A stretch of DNA of 64,000 nt from positions 994,501 through 1,058,500 of the forward strand of contig PQWQ01000007.1 in assembly GCA_002943765.1 (NCBI GenBank), given 5' to 3'. Source of the DNA: Psoroptes ovis (taxonomy: Eukaryota; Arthropoda; Arachnida; Sarcoptiformes; Psoroptidae). Below the pieces are notes generated by a model. That model did not search any database and had not been told where the DNA came from. It worked only from the letters and a program-made list of their open reading frames with translations. The translations under genes and the position numbers were made by a program. Shown piece after piece: positions 50,061 through 62,618 of the stretch. The number at the start of each line of letters is the position of its first letter. Positions within the stretch are counted from its first letter, which is position 1.

Positions 50061-50141
50061 TTAGGCTGTCCGTAAAGTTCTGGCCGATTTTCAGTAGCAA
50101 CTGTATCGATTAAGCCGAATGAACTTTTCGTACAGCCTAAT
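50061..50141 (+). mobile_element. mariner-like MITE hairpin, asymmetric class
   Basis: The ends TTAGGCTGTCCGTAAAG and CTTTTCGTACAGCCTAA are near-perfect. The forward centre is 'CAGTAGCAACTGTATCGATT'. A TA follows the right end. Confidence 0.88.
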
Positions 50142-51172
50142 ATTCAATCATTTAAAAAAAAAACGCTGAATAATAATAATTCTCAATGTTTCGTATTAAA
50201 TTGAAATAAATAAATGAATAATTAAATCAATTAATGTAATTAATTGAAATTTTTTTTAGTGAATTGATTGATTATTTCTTTGAATTTGAAAAAAATTCAA
50301 AGAAATAGATGGAAAAAACATTGAAATTAATCTGATTGATGCATCAATTCATCTTCATTTATGTGCATATTTTTTGAAATTTTATAGATTGTTTTCCTTC
50401 ATATACCACACTAAGTATTTAATTTTGAAATTGAATTTCAAGTTGGACGAAATTTCTTAATTTTTTTCCCAAAATTCAAAATGATCAATTTCAAGAGTAA
50501 ATTGATGAGAATAATCATAATAATTACAATGAAGCCAAATAGACAATGGTCGAAAGAAAAAAACATTAATTGATCATCGTGTATTTTTGGCTTTGACCAT
50601 GATTCATTTGTTCAGTCGTTTTTGAAGAAAAATAAAATAAAATGATTTCTTATCATGAAATTTTGAAATTAAGAAAATTTTTGAAAATTGCTCAATGGGA
50701 TGAATGAATGTTTATTTATTTATTTTGAATAAAAGTTTGACCAAATTGAAAAATTTGAAATCAAACAAAAAGCATATCCTTTTTTTCAGGGGTTTTTTTC
50801 GGGTCCATTCATTTTCATCAATGAATATTCAATTTTATGATCGTGAATTTCAATATTTTCCCGTGATTATTATTATTACACAATGTTTTGATGGTATTTT
50901 ATTTCAAATTTTTTTCGCTTTGTTTTTGTTTCTTCAGAATGAAATGAATGAAATGAATGAAACATGATTTTCGTATTTTTTTTTCAGGAAAACAAAAACC
51001 AGGAAAATAAGAATTCAAAATGGAAACATTTCAAAGGAAATTTTTGAAAATTTGAAAATGATATGAAACACTGAAATATCGAAGAAATGCATGTAAGAAA
51101 ACAACACAAAAACCCAAAACAAAAATCAAAAAACAACAACAAAATCACCATTTTTACAAAATTTATAAGTCT

Positions 51173-51264
51173 GGAGTTGTCCGAAAAGTTTTTTTCGGAT
51201 TAAATCAATATAAAATCTATGCGAATGCTTATTCGAAAATCTGCAAAAACTTTTCGGACAACTC
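51173..51264. mobile_element. mariner-like MITE hairpin, diverged long variant
   Basis: The arms GAGTTGTCCGAAAAGTTTTT and AAAAACTTTTCGGACAACTC are a perfect 20-bp inverted repeat, with the terminal bases changed in the same way on both sides. The spacer is longer and unlike the main classes. Confidence 0.8.
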
Positions 51265-51904
51265 GAATATATTTCAAATGAACAACAAATGAAACACCTG
51301 AAACACATAAATCAATGTTGGATATATTTTGCATTTTTTTTTTTTTTCATTCAACGAAATTTGAAATTTTGAATTTTTCTTTTCCATGTTTTTCTTTACC
51401 TTGAGAGAGAATAAATATAAAAGTATAGAAAGCCAAACTCATCATAAATTAAAATGAATCAAGATGGAAAAATTTTTGTTTAGATGAATTTAAAATGAAT
51501 ATTTTCTCCAAATACAAAAAAAATAAACGATAATAATAATAATTGAAGAATTATGTCTAAAAATATATAAAAATTTATTTATTGATGATAATAAATCAAT
51601 GATCATTTTTCCATATTAATGATTAAGAGAAATTTCTTTGATATTTTTTTGTTATTCGAAACGAAATTAATGCACAAACAATGTTTTGAAATCAATGAAA
51701 ATCAAATGAATGAAAATCAATTTGTTAATCAATGTATACATAGATGTGTTTTGGATAGATGAAAAACATGGAAAAAAAACATGAAAAAATTTCTTTAAAA
51801 TCAAAGGAGAAAAAAAGGATTTCAAATTTTGAAATTTTGAAAAATCATTTTTTTTCCGAATTTTGAAAAATATGAATAAATCAAATTGTAGAAATATATT
51901 ATGA

Positions 51905-51999
51905 TGGCATTGTCCGAAAAGTTCTTGCCGATTTTTAACATGCATATGCATTGATATTGCATAGACTTAATACGCAAGAACTTATTGGACAGCCTAATA
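51905..51999. mobile_element. mariner-like MITE hairpin, diverged long variant
   Basis: The left arm ATTGTCCGAAAAGTTCTTG and the right arm CAAGAACTTATTGGACAGCC come from different arm variants (GAAAAG against AATAAG). The centre is extended with 'CATGCATATGCATTG'. Confidence 0.78.
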
Positions 52000-52762
52000 T
52001 TGTTTTTAGAAATTTTTACCCTAAAAAATGAATAGATTTTCAATCAACAACTAAAAACTATGCATTGAAAAATTTGTAAAATTTTCTCTTGGACAGCTTA
52101 ATAATTTGGAAAATATTTTTTTAAAAACAATATCGGCCATTATTGACCATTATATTATGATATATAATTATACATTAATTTGATAAGAACAATGTATTTG
52201 TATTCATTTTTTTTCTTCGAAATTTAAATTTATTACTCCATAAATGATGAATTGTCCATAAATGAATTTCGATACACGAAATATTTTGGAAAATTAAAAA
52301 TTTTTCAAAAATTAAAAAAAAAAAAAAATGATTGAAATTTATTGATCAATTCATAAAAATTAAATGAATAAATGAATGAATATATCGGAAAAATTCATCC
52401 ATAGATCATTGAAAAAAATCGTGATTCACATCAATCATAATCATTTTGTACAATGTTTTAGTGCAATAGCCCTAAATATACAAGCATATATCATCAATGC
52501 AATTCGATTGCATTGATGCAATTGCATCCATAAAATGCTTTTTGGATGTTTTAATGTATTCGTGGATTAATTGATTGATTAATGGGAAAAAATTTTGGTT
52601 CAAAATAAATGAAATAAAATTTAAAATTACAAATTTTAAAATGTTTTTTTTTTGTAAAACCAAAATTAATATTAAATAAATGAAATCAAAACCATCATTA
52701 TTACCATCATTATTGGTTATGTGGCAACATTTTGGCTACTTTGTAACATTAAACACAATATA

Positions 52763-52843
52763 TTAGGTCGTCCGGAAAGTTCTTGCCGATAATATCGTAA
52801 GGAATAATGAGAAAATCGGCAAAAACTTTGCGTACAACCTAAT
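52763..52843. mobile_element. mariner-like MITE hairpin, palindromic class
   Basis: The ends are TTAGGTCGTCCGGAAAG and CTTTGCGTACAACCTAA with TA on both sides. The stem continues as GCCGAT..ATCGGC around a 'ATATCGTAAGGAATAATG' centre. Confidence 0.88.
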
Positions 52844-53568
52844 ATATTCGTTGATATTATTCGTTATTAAATAAAAATAATAATAATGACGATCATCCAT
52901 TCAATTATCATTTATTTTTGAATGTGTTTTAAATGATGATAATAAAGGATATAAAATGATCAATAATAATAATGACAATATTGATGACGACATAACCAAT
53001 AAAGATGATGATGATGATGATAATACATTTCAATTTTATTATCATCATTATTATTGGACACATTTGGCCAATAATATTGATAATAATAATAATAAAAACA
53101 GAAAACAATACCAATAAACCATGATATACAATGTAATGATAATGATAATAATAATAAATGAATCAATGATGAATTGAAAAAACGTGAAAAATCTTAAAAT
53201 TTTCTTCAAAAAAACAATTGATAGATTACTTTACCTCCATAAGGATCGTATTGGACATTAAAATTTTGAAAAAATTAAAAGATTTCGACCTAAGAAAATT
53301 GAAAATCTTGAATTTTTCGCAATGACCACAATGACCAGTGACTTTGCGCATTTGTCTTATGTAAATCTACACATAGTGAATGTCAATGCAAATTATGAAT
53401 ATAATCAATTTCATGATTCATTTCTATGGATTTTTTTTTGTGCGCAAAAAAACTATAGTTTTTGAAATGAATTGAAAATTTAATTTCAAATGAAAATTTA
53501 ATCAATTTAAATTTGTATCATTCGGAAATATCGATAAACATGCACAGAAAAATATATGTGAATAAATA

Positions 53569-53650
53569 TTGGGTTGTCCCGAAAAGTTGTTGCCGATTTT
53601 CAAATGTTTTTCACATTAGTAAATCGGCAAGAACTTATGGGACAACTTGA
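53569..53650. mobile_element. mariner-like MITE hairpin, mixed-arm copy
   Basis: The left arm GGGTTGTCCCGAAAAG and the right arm CTTATGGGACAACTTGA differ in type, so the two arms no longer match at the centre of the terminus. TA is on both sides. Confidence 0.82.
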
Positions 53651-53859
53651 TATTTTCAAAATACAAAATATTTAAATATTATGTATTTATTCACATTTAT
53701 CAAATTTATTTATTTATTTTTATTTCATTTAAATTTTTTAATGTGATTATTTTGTTTTTACCAAATAAACCAAATAAATAAACCAAACAAAATCAAACCA
53801 AATAAATGAAAATAAATAAATTTTATTTGATTTTTCAATTTAAATTAATGCTAATAATA

Positions 53860-53937
53860 TTAGATTGTCCCATAAGTTCTTTACGGTTTTTCTAATGATT
53901 TTATACGATATAACCGGCGAAAACTTATGGGACAGCC

Positions 53938-53941
<4 letters not shown>
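53860..53941. mobile_element. mariner-like MITE hairpin, palindromic CATAAG class
   Basis: The ends TTAGATTGTCCCATAAG and CTTATGGGACAGCCTAA are flanked by TA. The right flank runs into an (AAT)n tract. It lies 210 bases from the previous copy. Confidence 0.9.
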
Positions 53942-53971
<30 letters not shown>

Positions 53972-54773
53972 TCAAGATATATTGTTATTCATTTCATTTC
54001 TATTAATTTCATTTCTATTTAATTCAAAGAAATAAAAAAAAATCTTGATTTATTATCATCATCATTAATATCATTAAAATGAATCATCCGACAAAATGGT
54101 ATTTTTTTCAAGTCAATTCAAAATTTAATTTAAGAAAAAAAAATTCAATTCAATTCAATTTTATTCATTTCTTATTATTATTATTATTATTTATATAAAT
54201 GTAAGTAAGTAAGTAATTAAATATATAAATAAATATCATCATTTATGTATATATATAAATTATATATAATTTCATATATAAAGTATAAATATCGCGATAT
54301 ATGTACAACGAAGTGTATTGGTGAAAAAATTAAATAGATATGGAAATATTTGATGTAAAATGAGTGAATTGAAATGGATTGAAATGAAAGAAATGAAATG
54401 AATCAAAATGTGAAATTGTAATTTCAATTAAAATGAAAAGATTTTTGTCTGTGTGCAATGAGAGATGGAGAGATGCATACACATGTTCAAGTTTAACATA
54501 TCCACATGTTTAAGTATATTTTAATCGTATAATCAATACACAATTTCTGTTTTAATTATTTATATGTTTGTGTGTGTGTGTTTGTGATTATAATTTAAAT
54601 TGATTGAATCAAATATTTTTTTTAGTTTTGAGCAACGAATTAATAAAAAAAAATGTCTAAAATGTAATCCAAAATATATTCATGTGTGTGAATCAATGAT
54701 GATATTAATGTTTAATTGTTTGGCACAATATTTAAAAATTCTTATGAATATATCTTATGCATGATTGTAACTA

Positions 54774-54855
54774 TTAGGTTGTCCGTAAAGTTCTGGCCAA
54801 TTTTCATGAACAACTCTAAGCGATTAAGCCGAATGAACTTTTTGGACAGCCTAAT
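54774..54855 (+). mobile_element. mariner-like MITE hairpin, asymmetric class
   Basis: The ends TTAGGTTGTCCGTAAAG and CTTTTTGGACAGCCTAA are flanked by TA. The forward centre is 'CATGAACAACTCTAAGCGATT'. It lies about 310 bases downstream of the stop codon of the low-complexity gene. Confidence 0.9.
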
Positions 54856-55164
54856 ATATAAGTAAGAAAAAAAAGGCCCAAATGATTGATGTATTAGCTG
54901 TTTCAATCTTGTATACAAGATAAGGTGTGCACAATGAATGAATGAATGTATGAATAAAATTAAATTAAATAAAAAATATAAAATGAAATTCAATGAAATT
55001 AATGAAATAATGATAATAATAATAGTTAATTAAATACAATTACAATTAATGAATGAATTAATTGTAATTAATTATACAATATTTATAATAATATTTTACA
55101 TTTTTTTCAAAAATGTTTATTCATTTTAATGTCTTAAATTGAATTTTTTTTTTCGATTAAAATG

Positions 55165-57733
55165 CTATAAAACTGCTGGAGCAGTTGATGATGATGTCGC
55201 TGTTGTTGTTGTTGTTGTTGTTGAAGCTGAATCTTGCATATTGCTTGCATTAATTAATCCATAAAAATCCATTTCTGGATCACATAATGCTGTTGTTGAT
55301 GCTGTAACTAATTTTGCTGTCATCAATGGTGATGTTGTCGATGGTATTGTATTGAAATTATTATCATTATTTGTATTATTATTCAATAGAATTCCATTAC
55401 GTCCAATATTATTCATATTATTGTTATTCATCATCATCATCGTTGTTGTTGTTGGTGATGATGAATTTATTGATTGAAATTGATTCGATTGTGGCCACCA
55501 ATCAAATTCATTTGTATTATTATTGTTATTATTATTATTCATATTATTTCGAAACATAAATGTTGATATAGGTGGCAATAGATTACTACTACCTGATGAT
55601 GAATTGGGTGATGGTGATGAACCATATGATTGTCCACCTAATGGTGTTAAACGATGAGGTGAATGTGTTGATCCTCCAGATGGTGAACGTAATGCTGCCG
55701 TTGATGTGACTAATAATTTACCAGTGGTTGATAGACTTGTCGTTTCATTTGATAATGAACCATATACGAATGAATCATGATATGGTGATGTTGAGGTATC
55801 TAATGATGATGATGCGAAATATGGTGATTGCATTGGATCCATTGTTGGATCTAATGAATTATTATTATTATTTGAATTATTTGTACGACCACAAACTATG
55901 CCTGTTGTTGTTGTTGTTGATGATGAATGATGAAAATGATGATGTTGAAGTTGATCAACATGAGAATTATTTGTATTCGATGAAGATATCACCAATTGTT
56001 CAGCAGCAGCAGTACCTGTTGATGTTGTTACTGAAGTTTCATTTTTCTTATTATTATTATTACTATTTTGATTCATCACAGATAAATTTGAAGAATTGTC
56101 AAAATATGGTGAATTTGTTGTTTGTGAACTTATTTGCGTTACATATTGATTATTTGCATCATTATTATTGTTGTTATTATTAAATGAATTGGTAATATCT
56201 ATGAAAAAATTGATAAAATCATAAAAAATGTAGGATATTTGTGGGTTAAAATATGAGAAATAAGCGAATATTGATCAAAATCATAATCAAAACATACCTA
56301 TAGATGTATTCATAGATGTTGTCGAATTTGATAGTTGATGATGGAGATGATGATGATGATGATTCATAGTTGTGGTCGTATTCACTAAAAAAGGATCTCC
56401 GTTACCATTATTGCTATTATTATTATTAGTTATGGTTGATGATGGATCCGTGATGGTTTCATTTGAAATATATGATGTATTCGTTGGCGGCGCAACTGTA
56501 GTCGGATTCGATTTTAATAATGTAGCCAAATCTGAATGTTGCATCGATTGATTTGACATTGGTTTTGTGTATAAGTTATTAGCATTATTATTATTACCAG
56601 CTATCATACCATTGATCCTTGGTGATTGATTTGTTTGTGGTGGATGTTGTTGTTGGTGTTGTTGTGATTGATAATCTTGTTGTGGTTGATTTGCCATTGG
56701 CATATAATTTCCGTTCATTGAATTCAATGTATTATTATTATTATTATATGAAATTGAGCTGTTTGCCGGCGGTGTTTTATTATCGTTAACAGTATTAACA
56801 CCACCACCACCACCACCAACACCATAATATGTGCCATATGCAGTATTTGAAGTATTTGAATTATCAATGGAATGCGTAACATTTGTTGATTCGATTGGCG
56901 ATAAATTGGCTGCAATCGGTGATGATGACATTGAATATATCGGTGTTTTTCGACCTGGTGTTGTGGATGGTTTTGGTGATTTATCTAATTGCTGTTGTGT
57001 TTGACTATTTGATTGAGCTATCCAAAGAGATTCGGAAGGTGGTGGATAACCTGCAGCAGCAGCAGTATGATCTTAATTAAAACATTTTTTTTAGGTTTAA
57101 TAAAAAATAATTCATTTCAAATTTTCAAGATTATAGCTTACTTGGATATGGTTGATATTGTTGGCCACCAGGTATTGTTGTTGGTTGTGCTGCTTGTTGT
57201 TGCGTGGCAACAGTTTGACCAACATTTTGATCTTTTTGATTTTGACGACTTTGTATCAATGTTTTCAATCGATTATTCATCATCATATGACGATTTGAAT
57301 TCGGTTGTTCACCAATCGAATTCGATATTTGTTGATTATTATTAGTATCACCATTTATTGTTGGCATTGGAGGTGTTTGAGAATCAGATGATGATGAAGA
57401 TAATGATGAAGACGACGATGATGATGATGAAGATGATGATGAAGAGGATGAATTAGATGAATTATTATTGGAAATATTTGATTGCAATTGCTGAGGTGGT
57501 TGTTGCGACGATGGTACAGGTCGATATTGAGGTTGTGATGATGCTTGGACAAAATTATCATATGGTACGCCACCAGTACCACCACCAACAACAGCACCAG
57601 TTGCTGTAAATGTTTGTGAGCTACCACCATTCGAAAATTGATCTGATCCATGTTGATATTGATTATTGTCATTCGTCGTCGTATTCGTATTATTATTACT
57701 GTTTTTACTATTTGAATTTTGGCCAGATTTTGA
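55165..57733 (-). CDS. low-complexity Asn/Gln/Ser/Thr-rich protein, last three exons, unidentified
   Basis: I do not recognise this gene. Three minus-strand exons, 57733-57142, 57071-56298 and 56198-55165, have GT-AG introns and consistent phases and encode 799 residues ending in '...TAPAVL'. The first begins at a good polypyrimidine/AG acceptor without a Met, so the gene starts further right, perhaps outside the window. The sequence is dominated by Ser, Asn, Gln, Thr and His runs, with more ordered blocks 'HMMMNNRLKTLIQSRQNQK', 'AGYPPPSESLWIAQS', 'KPSTTPGRKTPIYS', 'SPHRLTPLGGQSYGSSPSP', 'LLPPISTFMF' and 'DPEMDFYGLINASN'. This composition is typical of nuclear regulators and coactivators, but no DNA-binding or enzymatic domain is visible. 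Repeated Met-rich and poly-Ser antisense frames here are shadows. Confidence 0.75.
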
Positions 57734-60250
57734 CTGAAGAAAATGAAGATAAATAAGACATATTAAATTGATTAATCAATTCAAGTATTTCAATTCAATT
57801 AAAGGTGAATTTTTATCTTTGATTTAATCAAATTTCTTAGGAACACATATTTCTACGGATTTCATAAATATCAAAAAAATGATACTTTGTATTTAATATT
57901 TCAATCAAACATGATAAATTTTCCATGGAAAACGTCAAAAATAATTCAAATCAAATCAATCATTCATATATTCAATCGAAAAAATCAAAATAATGATGGA
58001 ATGAGATGTCAAATCGCTGAGAATAATAAAAGAAATCCAAGATTTGATATTCAGATTCAAATTTTAAAATTTCCATCTTAAAATTTCAAAATTTTAAATG
58101 AAAACAACATTTTTCCATTATATTCGTGTTTAATTGAATGGAAATGAAAATATTTACAACTAAACCTGTGATTACCAATGATTACCTGTGTGCGTATTAG
58201 CGCATACAGCGTAATAATGAATAATTTTCAACAGAAAAACCAAATCAAATCTATTAGATCCGTTCAATTGTGAATAAACGGTGAAAAATAAAAATCTTCA
58301 GAAAATAAATCACCATAATGATTATGCCATATACCTTTTCGAGCATATATGATTGAGAGAGACAAAGACATACCTAAGACCTAATACCTAAGACATATAA
58401 ACCTTATGAAAACAAAAACAACCATCAAAATGAATCAAGGACATTGATAATCATAATAATAATAATAAATAACACTGAAAACCGAAATGAAAATTGATTT
58501 CCATCAAAAAATTTCAAAAAAAGAAATATTTTAAGGTCTTAGGCTTACTATATTTATTTATTTATTTTGTTTGGTTGAATTAAATTTGAATTCAGAAGAA
58601 ATTTAATAAATGAAAAATTCAATTCAATTCAATTCAATTGAATGTACACTGATGAAGCTTAGAAAATTTTAAAAAAAATGACAGAACCTAACCTTTGAAA
58701 TATTTCTTTTGTCCCAACAAAATTTGAAAAAAAAATTGAAATAAAAGAAGATAAATTGATTTGGCTACTGCTTTTTTTCTATTATTTTCTTTGATGGATA
58801 ATTTTCATTTGATTCACATTTGTATTTTATTTATTCTATTTTTTTCAATGATTATCGTTTGTATTCATTGTTGTAATATTGATTTTGGTTTGGTTTTTGT
58901 CAAACATTTTTTTTTTCAAATTTTTTTCTCTCGGGGACCAGGTGAACCATTGTTGAATTCAATTCAATTGACAATTGACATAATGACATGAAAAATCGAT
59001 GACAATTGTAAAATGTGGAACGCACAACGACAGCAACATAAAGCTACAACGACAACAGTCGAAACTTGAATATCAATGTGAAATGTATGTATTTTGAAAA
59101 TTTATTTCATTTTTTTCAATTCATTCATTCATTCCATTCAGCTGAATGAATGAATCAAATAAGCTAAAATTCAAACGGAACAACAATATATATTCACACA
59201 AACATTCAGAAAATATTTCAAACGTATAACATAAATACATGCATATTTAATACGAACAAACACATATACAAACATACATACAACTTATATACACAAAATG
59301 GGGTGTGTTCATGTGTTTATGAAAACTTTTAAATTTCTAAATTTTTGAATTTTTTTTATTTGAATATTTTTCAAATATTGTGAAACTTAAAACTACCATC
59401 AAATCGATAATACAAATCAATGACATACGGGTATACACACCATTTATTCATTAATTTTCTGCCATTGATTTTCAATGGAAAACAAATGATTCAATTTCAA
59501 ATTCAGATTCAAATGAACCAAATGACATTTTTTGGGAAAATATTTGGAAAATTTCAAAATTTTTGAAATTAAATCAAAAAAATCTTAATAACCAGCCAAT
59601 GATGCTCAGTGAAGAGATAATGGGTCATTATCATCTCATCATTAATTGATAATGATAATGATGAAAATTGGTCATTTCATTTTTGAATTTTTTGATTCAA
59701 TTTTTCCATTTTTTAAAATTAAAATCTTGTGCATATTTTTTTGGTTTATTTAAACAAACATTATCAAGATTTGAACAAATCAAACAAATTTTGAATTTAA
59801 ATTCAAATGTTTTGATTTGAAAATCAAAAATATATTTGAATCTGGTGCAAAAGGAATGATGATGATATTTGTGAGAAATAAATAATTTCGTAATTAATAA
59901 TTATGAAAATAAATGAAATAATCAACAGTTTTTAATTAAAAATTTGAATCAAATGAAATGAACTGAAGATGAAATAAATAAATAAAATCCAAATTTTTAA
60001 TTATAATAATTATGATTTTAATTAAGATTTATTTTTTTTAAATTTAAAAAGTCTTGTTATTATTATCAATGTTATCATTATTTATTTATTTATTTCATTC
60101 GAAAATGACCAATGTGGTCATATGTTTGGTTGCGCTGGTCACTGGTCGACTGGTTGGTTGATTGCAACCACATGTTCGACCCGAAAACAAATATACACAC
60201 ACACTTGTTATCAGTATATTTTGATCAATCAGAGTATCAGACATAACATA

Positions 60251-60342
60251 TTAGGTTGTCCGGAAAGTTTTTGCCGATTTTCTTATGATTTTCAACCGAT
60301 TTTCAACCGAATAACTGACAAAAAATTTCCGGACAACCTAAT
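60251..60342. mobile_element. mariner-like MITE hairpin, palindromic GGAAAG variant
   Basis: The ends TTAGGTTGTCCGGAAAG and TTTCCGGACAACCTAA match each other and share the GG variant. TA is on both sides. The centre has a short tandem duplication (GATTTTCAACC twice). Confidence 0.9.
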
Positions 60343-60564
60343 ATTTGATGATTGAATTTAAATTTTGAATTTTTGGATATTTTTGTGTATTTAAAATGTT
60401 TGTGTGAATACAAATAAATGCAAATACTTATTATATAATGAGATATATACTTTAAATGAAATGAGAAATAATTTTTTTTCTCATTTCAAATTATCAAAAT
60501 GTGTCCGTCTAAAATGTAGATTGATCATTATTTAATAATAATAATAACATTTTTAGCAAATGTA

Positions 60565-60646
60565 TTAGGCTGTTCGAAAAGTTCATTCCGTTTAATCGAA
60601 TAGAGTTGCTAATGAAAATTGGGCAGAACTTTCCGGGCAGCCTAAT
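60565..60646 (-). mobile_element. mariner-like MITE hairpin, asymmetric class (reverse)
   Basis: The ends are TTAGGCTGTTCGAAAAG and CTTTCCGGGCAGCCTAA with TA on both sides. The reversed centre is 'GTTTAATCGAATAGAGTTGC'. Confidence 0.88.
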
Positions 60647-60972
60647 AGAATGTGAATAAGCTGAGAAAAAAAATTTGAATTTTCTCAAAAAAAATAAGCC
60701 ATATGTTTTGCATATTAGATTTAATGAGATGAGAAAACATACATATACTGGAAAAACACATTTTGAATATGATTAAATTGAATCGAATAAAATCATGTGA
60801 TTAATTCAAATATTTTAATTTAAATAATAATAATGAAATAATTTTGGAAAAATTAATTACAAAAAGAAACGAAATTATGAAAAATTTTGTCAAAATAATA
60901 ATTTTTGAATGTCAATTTAGGTAGCGTAATTTTCAATGATAAATTGAATTTGGACAAAAAGAAGCTGAATCC

Positions 60973-60987
60973 AAGTGTTCAAAGATA
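60973..60987. repeat. 15-bp target-site duplication, left copy
   Basis: AAGTGTTCAAAGATA is repeated exactly at 61915-61929. The two copies bracket the truncated non-LTR element and define its ends to the base. Confidence 0.92.
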
Positions 60988-61914
60988 ACTAGACTACGCA
61001 GTGCACATTAACAACACCATCGAAAAAATACAACGGACAACAAACGTATTATTCGCGCTGATCGCCAACACCTGGGGTCCATGTTCTAAGAAGAGATTGA
61101 ATCTCTACAAAGGCATGATCCGTCCAGCGATGTTGTACGGCTACCAAATATGGGGAGATGACATTCCTAAAAAAGTTATTACCAAATTGAATGCCTCACA
61201 ACACAGAGTTCTGATCAAGTCTCTACACGCTTATACATCAGTGTCGGATGATATAACGTGTACAGTGGCAGGAATTGTAAAAGTCCAAGACTACATACAA
61301 ATCCTTCGATCCACAGCAGACATTAAAGATCCAACTGAAAAGAGAATACTTAGAGTGGACTTTGGAAACAGATGCATTCAGCAATATCATCAGAACAGCA
61401 ACCCCACATTCAAAAAATTCTTTCCATTAACGGTTCCAAAGTTCTTCCGTCCCTCCTTTTTCAACATGCAATTCATCACTGGACACGGAAACTTCGCATC
61501 ATACCTGTACAAAAGGAACCTCAAGGACTCACCTATGTGTATATGCGGTCACCACCTCCAGGACCCTGAACACGTCCTCCTAGAGTGTGAATACTTCGCC
61601 CTTGCAACCAGATCATTCACCAGTTTGGGTGAAGTCATGGCCAGCAGGGCGAAGTTTCATATCTTCAACGAGACGTCTAAGGAGTTCTGGAGAAGATCAC
61701 AACAAATCAGCATATCCACAAATTCCATACGACCCATCAACATATAATATTTTACATCATACACTCATATATTCATTATTACATTCATTTAAATACTCAG
61801 TCACATTATTATTTCTCATTCATTAATTTCATTTTGTAAATTTTAAACATTTCTCTTTTATTCCAAAGGTGCAAATGCCCTAGCAGTGCACCATTAAATA
61901 AATATATTATTATT
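60988..61914 (+). mobile_element. 5'-truncated non-LTR retrotransposon (R1/Jockey-like)
   Basis: A 927-bp insertion between perfect 15-bp target duplications. It carries only the 3' part of a reverse transcriptase frame and ends in an AT-rich tail of ATT units rather than poly-A. Truncation at the 5' end with an exact duplication is the usual outcome of incomplete target-primed reverse transcription. Its base composition is visibly less AT-rich than the surrounding DNA. Confidence 0.92.
60989..61747 (+). pseudogene. 3' end of a non-LTR retrotransposon ORF2 (RT thumb and zinc knuckle)
   Basis: An open frame of about 250 residues without a proper start. It begins 'LDYAVHINNTIEK', the region after the reverse transcriptase palm, continues through 'KGMIRPAMLYGYQIWG' and 'QHRVLIK', and ends with 'MQFITGHGNFASYLYKRNL' and the Cys/His motif CICG..........H....C near residues 175-192. 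This tail is characteristic of R1- and Jockey-group ORF2 proteins, as I recall them. The endonuclease and RT catalytic motifs are missing, so the copy cannot be active. No internal stop was seen in what remains. Confidence 0.9.
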
Positions 61915-61929
61915 AAGTGTTCAAAGATA
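61915..61929. repeat. 15-bp target-site duplication, right copy
   Basis: Exact repeat of 60973-60987, directly after the ATT-rich tail of the non-LTR element. Confidence 0.92.
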
Positions 61930-62099
61930 TACCAACGATATACCAAATGGAAAAAAATCGCCAAATAAAAAGCCAAATATTTCTCCAAGAGAAAAAATAT
62001 GAAATTAATAAAAAGAAAATAAATAAATGAATAAAAATAAATGAATAAACAAATATTCAAATATCTCCAAAATATGTCCAAAATGAATAAATAAGCAAT

Positions 62100-62288
62100 T
62101 GTCGCGTATGACCAATGACTGTTGGTAGTCATTTGTCATAACGATTATTTATGACTTGAAAACTTTCGACCAATGATTGTAATTAGTAACATGCAAATTT
62201 CTTTAATTATTTTTCTGTATATAAGCTCGATTTCGTTTCAATAAAAATCAATCATATTTACTCTTCACTTAAATGTGTACACGCAACA
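62100..62288 (+). repeat. candidate solo LTR (189 bp)
   Basis: The segment starts TGTCGCG and ends CGCAACA, a 6-of-7 terminal inverted repeat with TG...CA ends. It is flanked by CAAT on both sides (62096-62099 and 62289-62292). Inside, in the right order for an LTR, are two GACCAATGA boxes (about 62110 and 62168), a TATATAAG box (about 62218) and AATAAA (about 62240). No similarity to the BEL/Pao LTR was seen, and no internal retroelement sequence adjoins it. Confidence 0.65.
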
Positions 62289-62618
62289 CAATAAATTATC
62301 AATGAAAAAAAATTGGAAAAAATAACGATAATTTATCATTATTTTCATTATTATCATTATAATATCTATCATAATCATTTCTATTATCATTATGATTATT
62401 ATTTCGAATATAACACCATTGAAACCATTGAAACCATTGATAATAACAGTAAATGGGTAATAATAATAATAACAATAATAATGGTTGAAATTTAATCAGT
62501 TTCAAACAAACAAAAAAATAAAAAATAAATACGACACTCAAATACAACAATTCATCTTGGAATAATCGTAAAATTATGCATAAAATGTTCATTATTATTA
62601 TTATTATTATTTATTCTA

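Larger units (their letters stand above)
49035..55164. other. 6-kb gene desert with hairpin elements
   Basis: AT-rich DNA between the retrotransposon and the low-complexity gene. No coding exon was recognised. It holds eight hairpin elements, AAATAAAT- and ATT-type simple sequence, and several homopolymer runs. Confidence 0.55.
57734..60987. other. intron or intergenic DNA right of the low-complexity gene
   Basis: No coding exon was recognised. Because the first visible exon of the gene to the left lacks a start, at least part of this stretch should be an intron or upstream exon of it. It contains AATTC tandem repeats (58596-58640), several AT-rich simple repeats and two hairpin elements. 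Confidence 0.5.

Noticed and set aside
52085..52105. Isolated 'TTGGACAGCTTAATA' resembling a right MITE end
   Set aside because: No matching left arm nearby; could be chance or a remnant of the copy at 51905.
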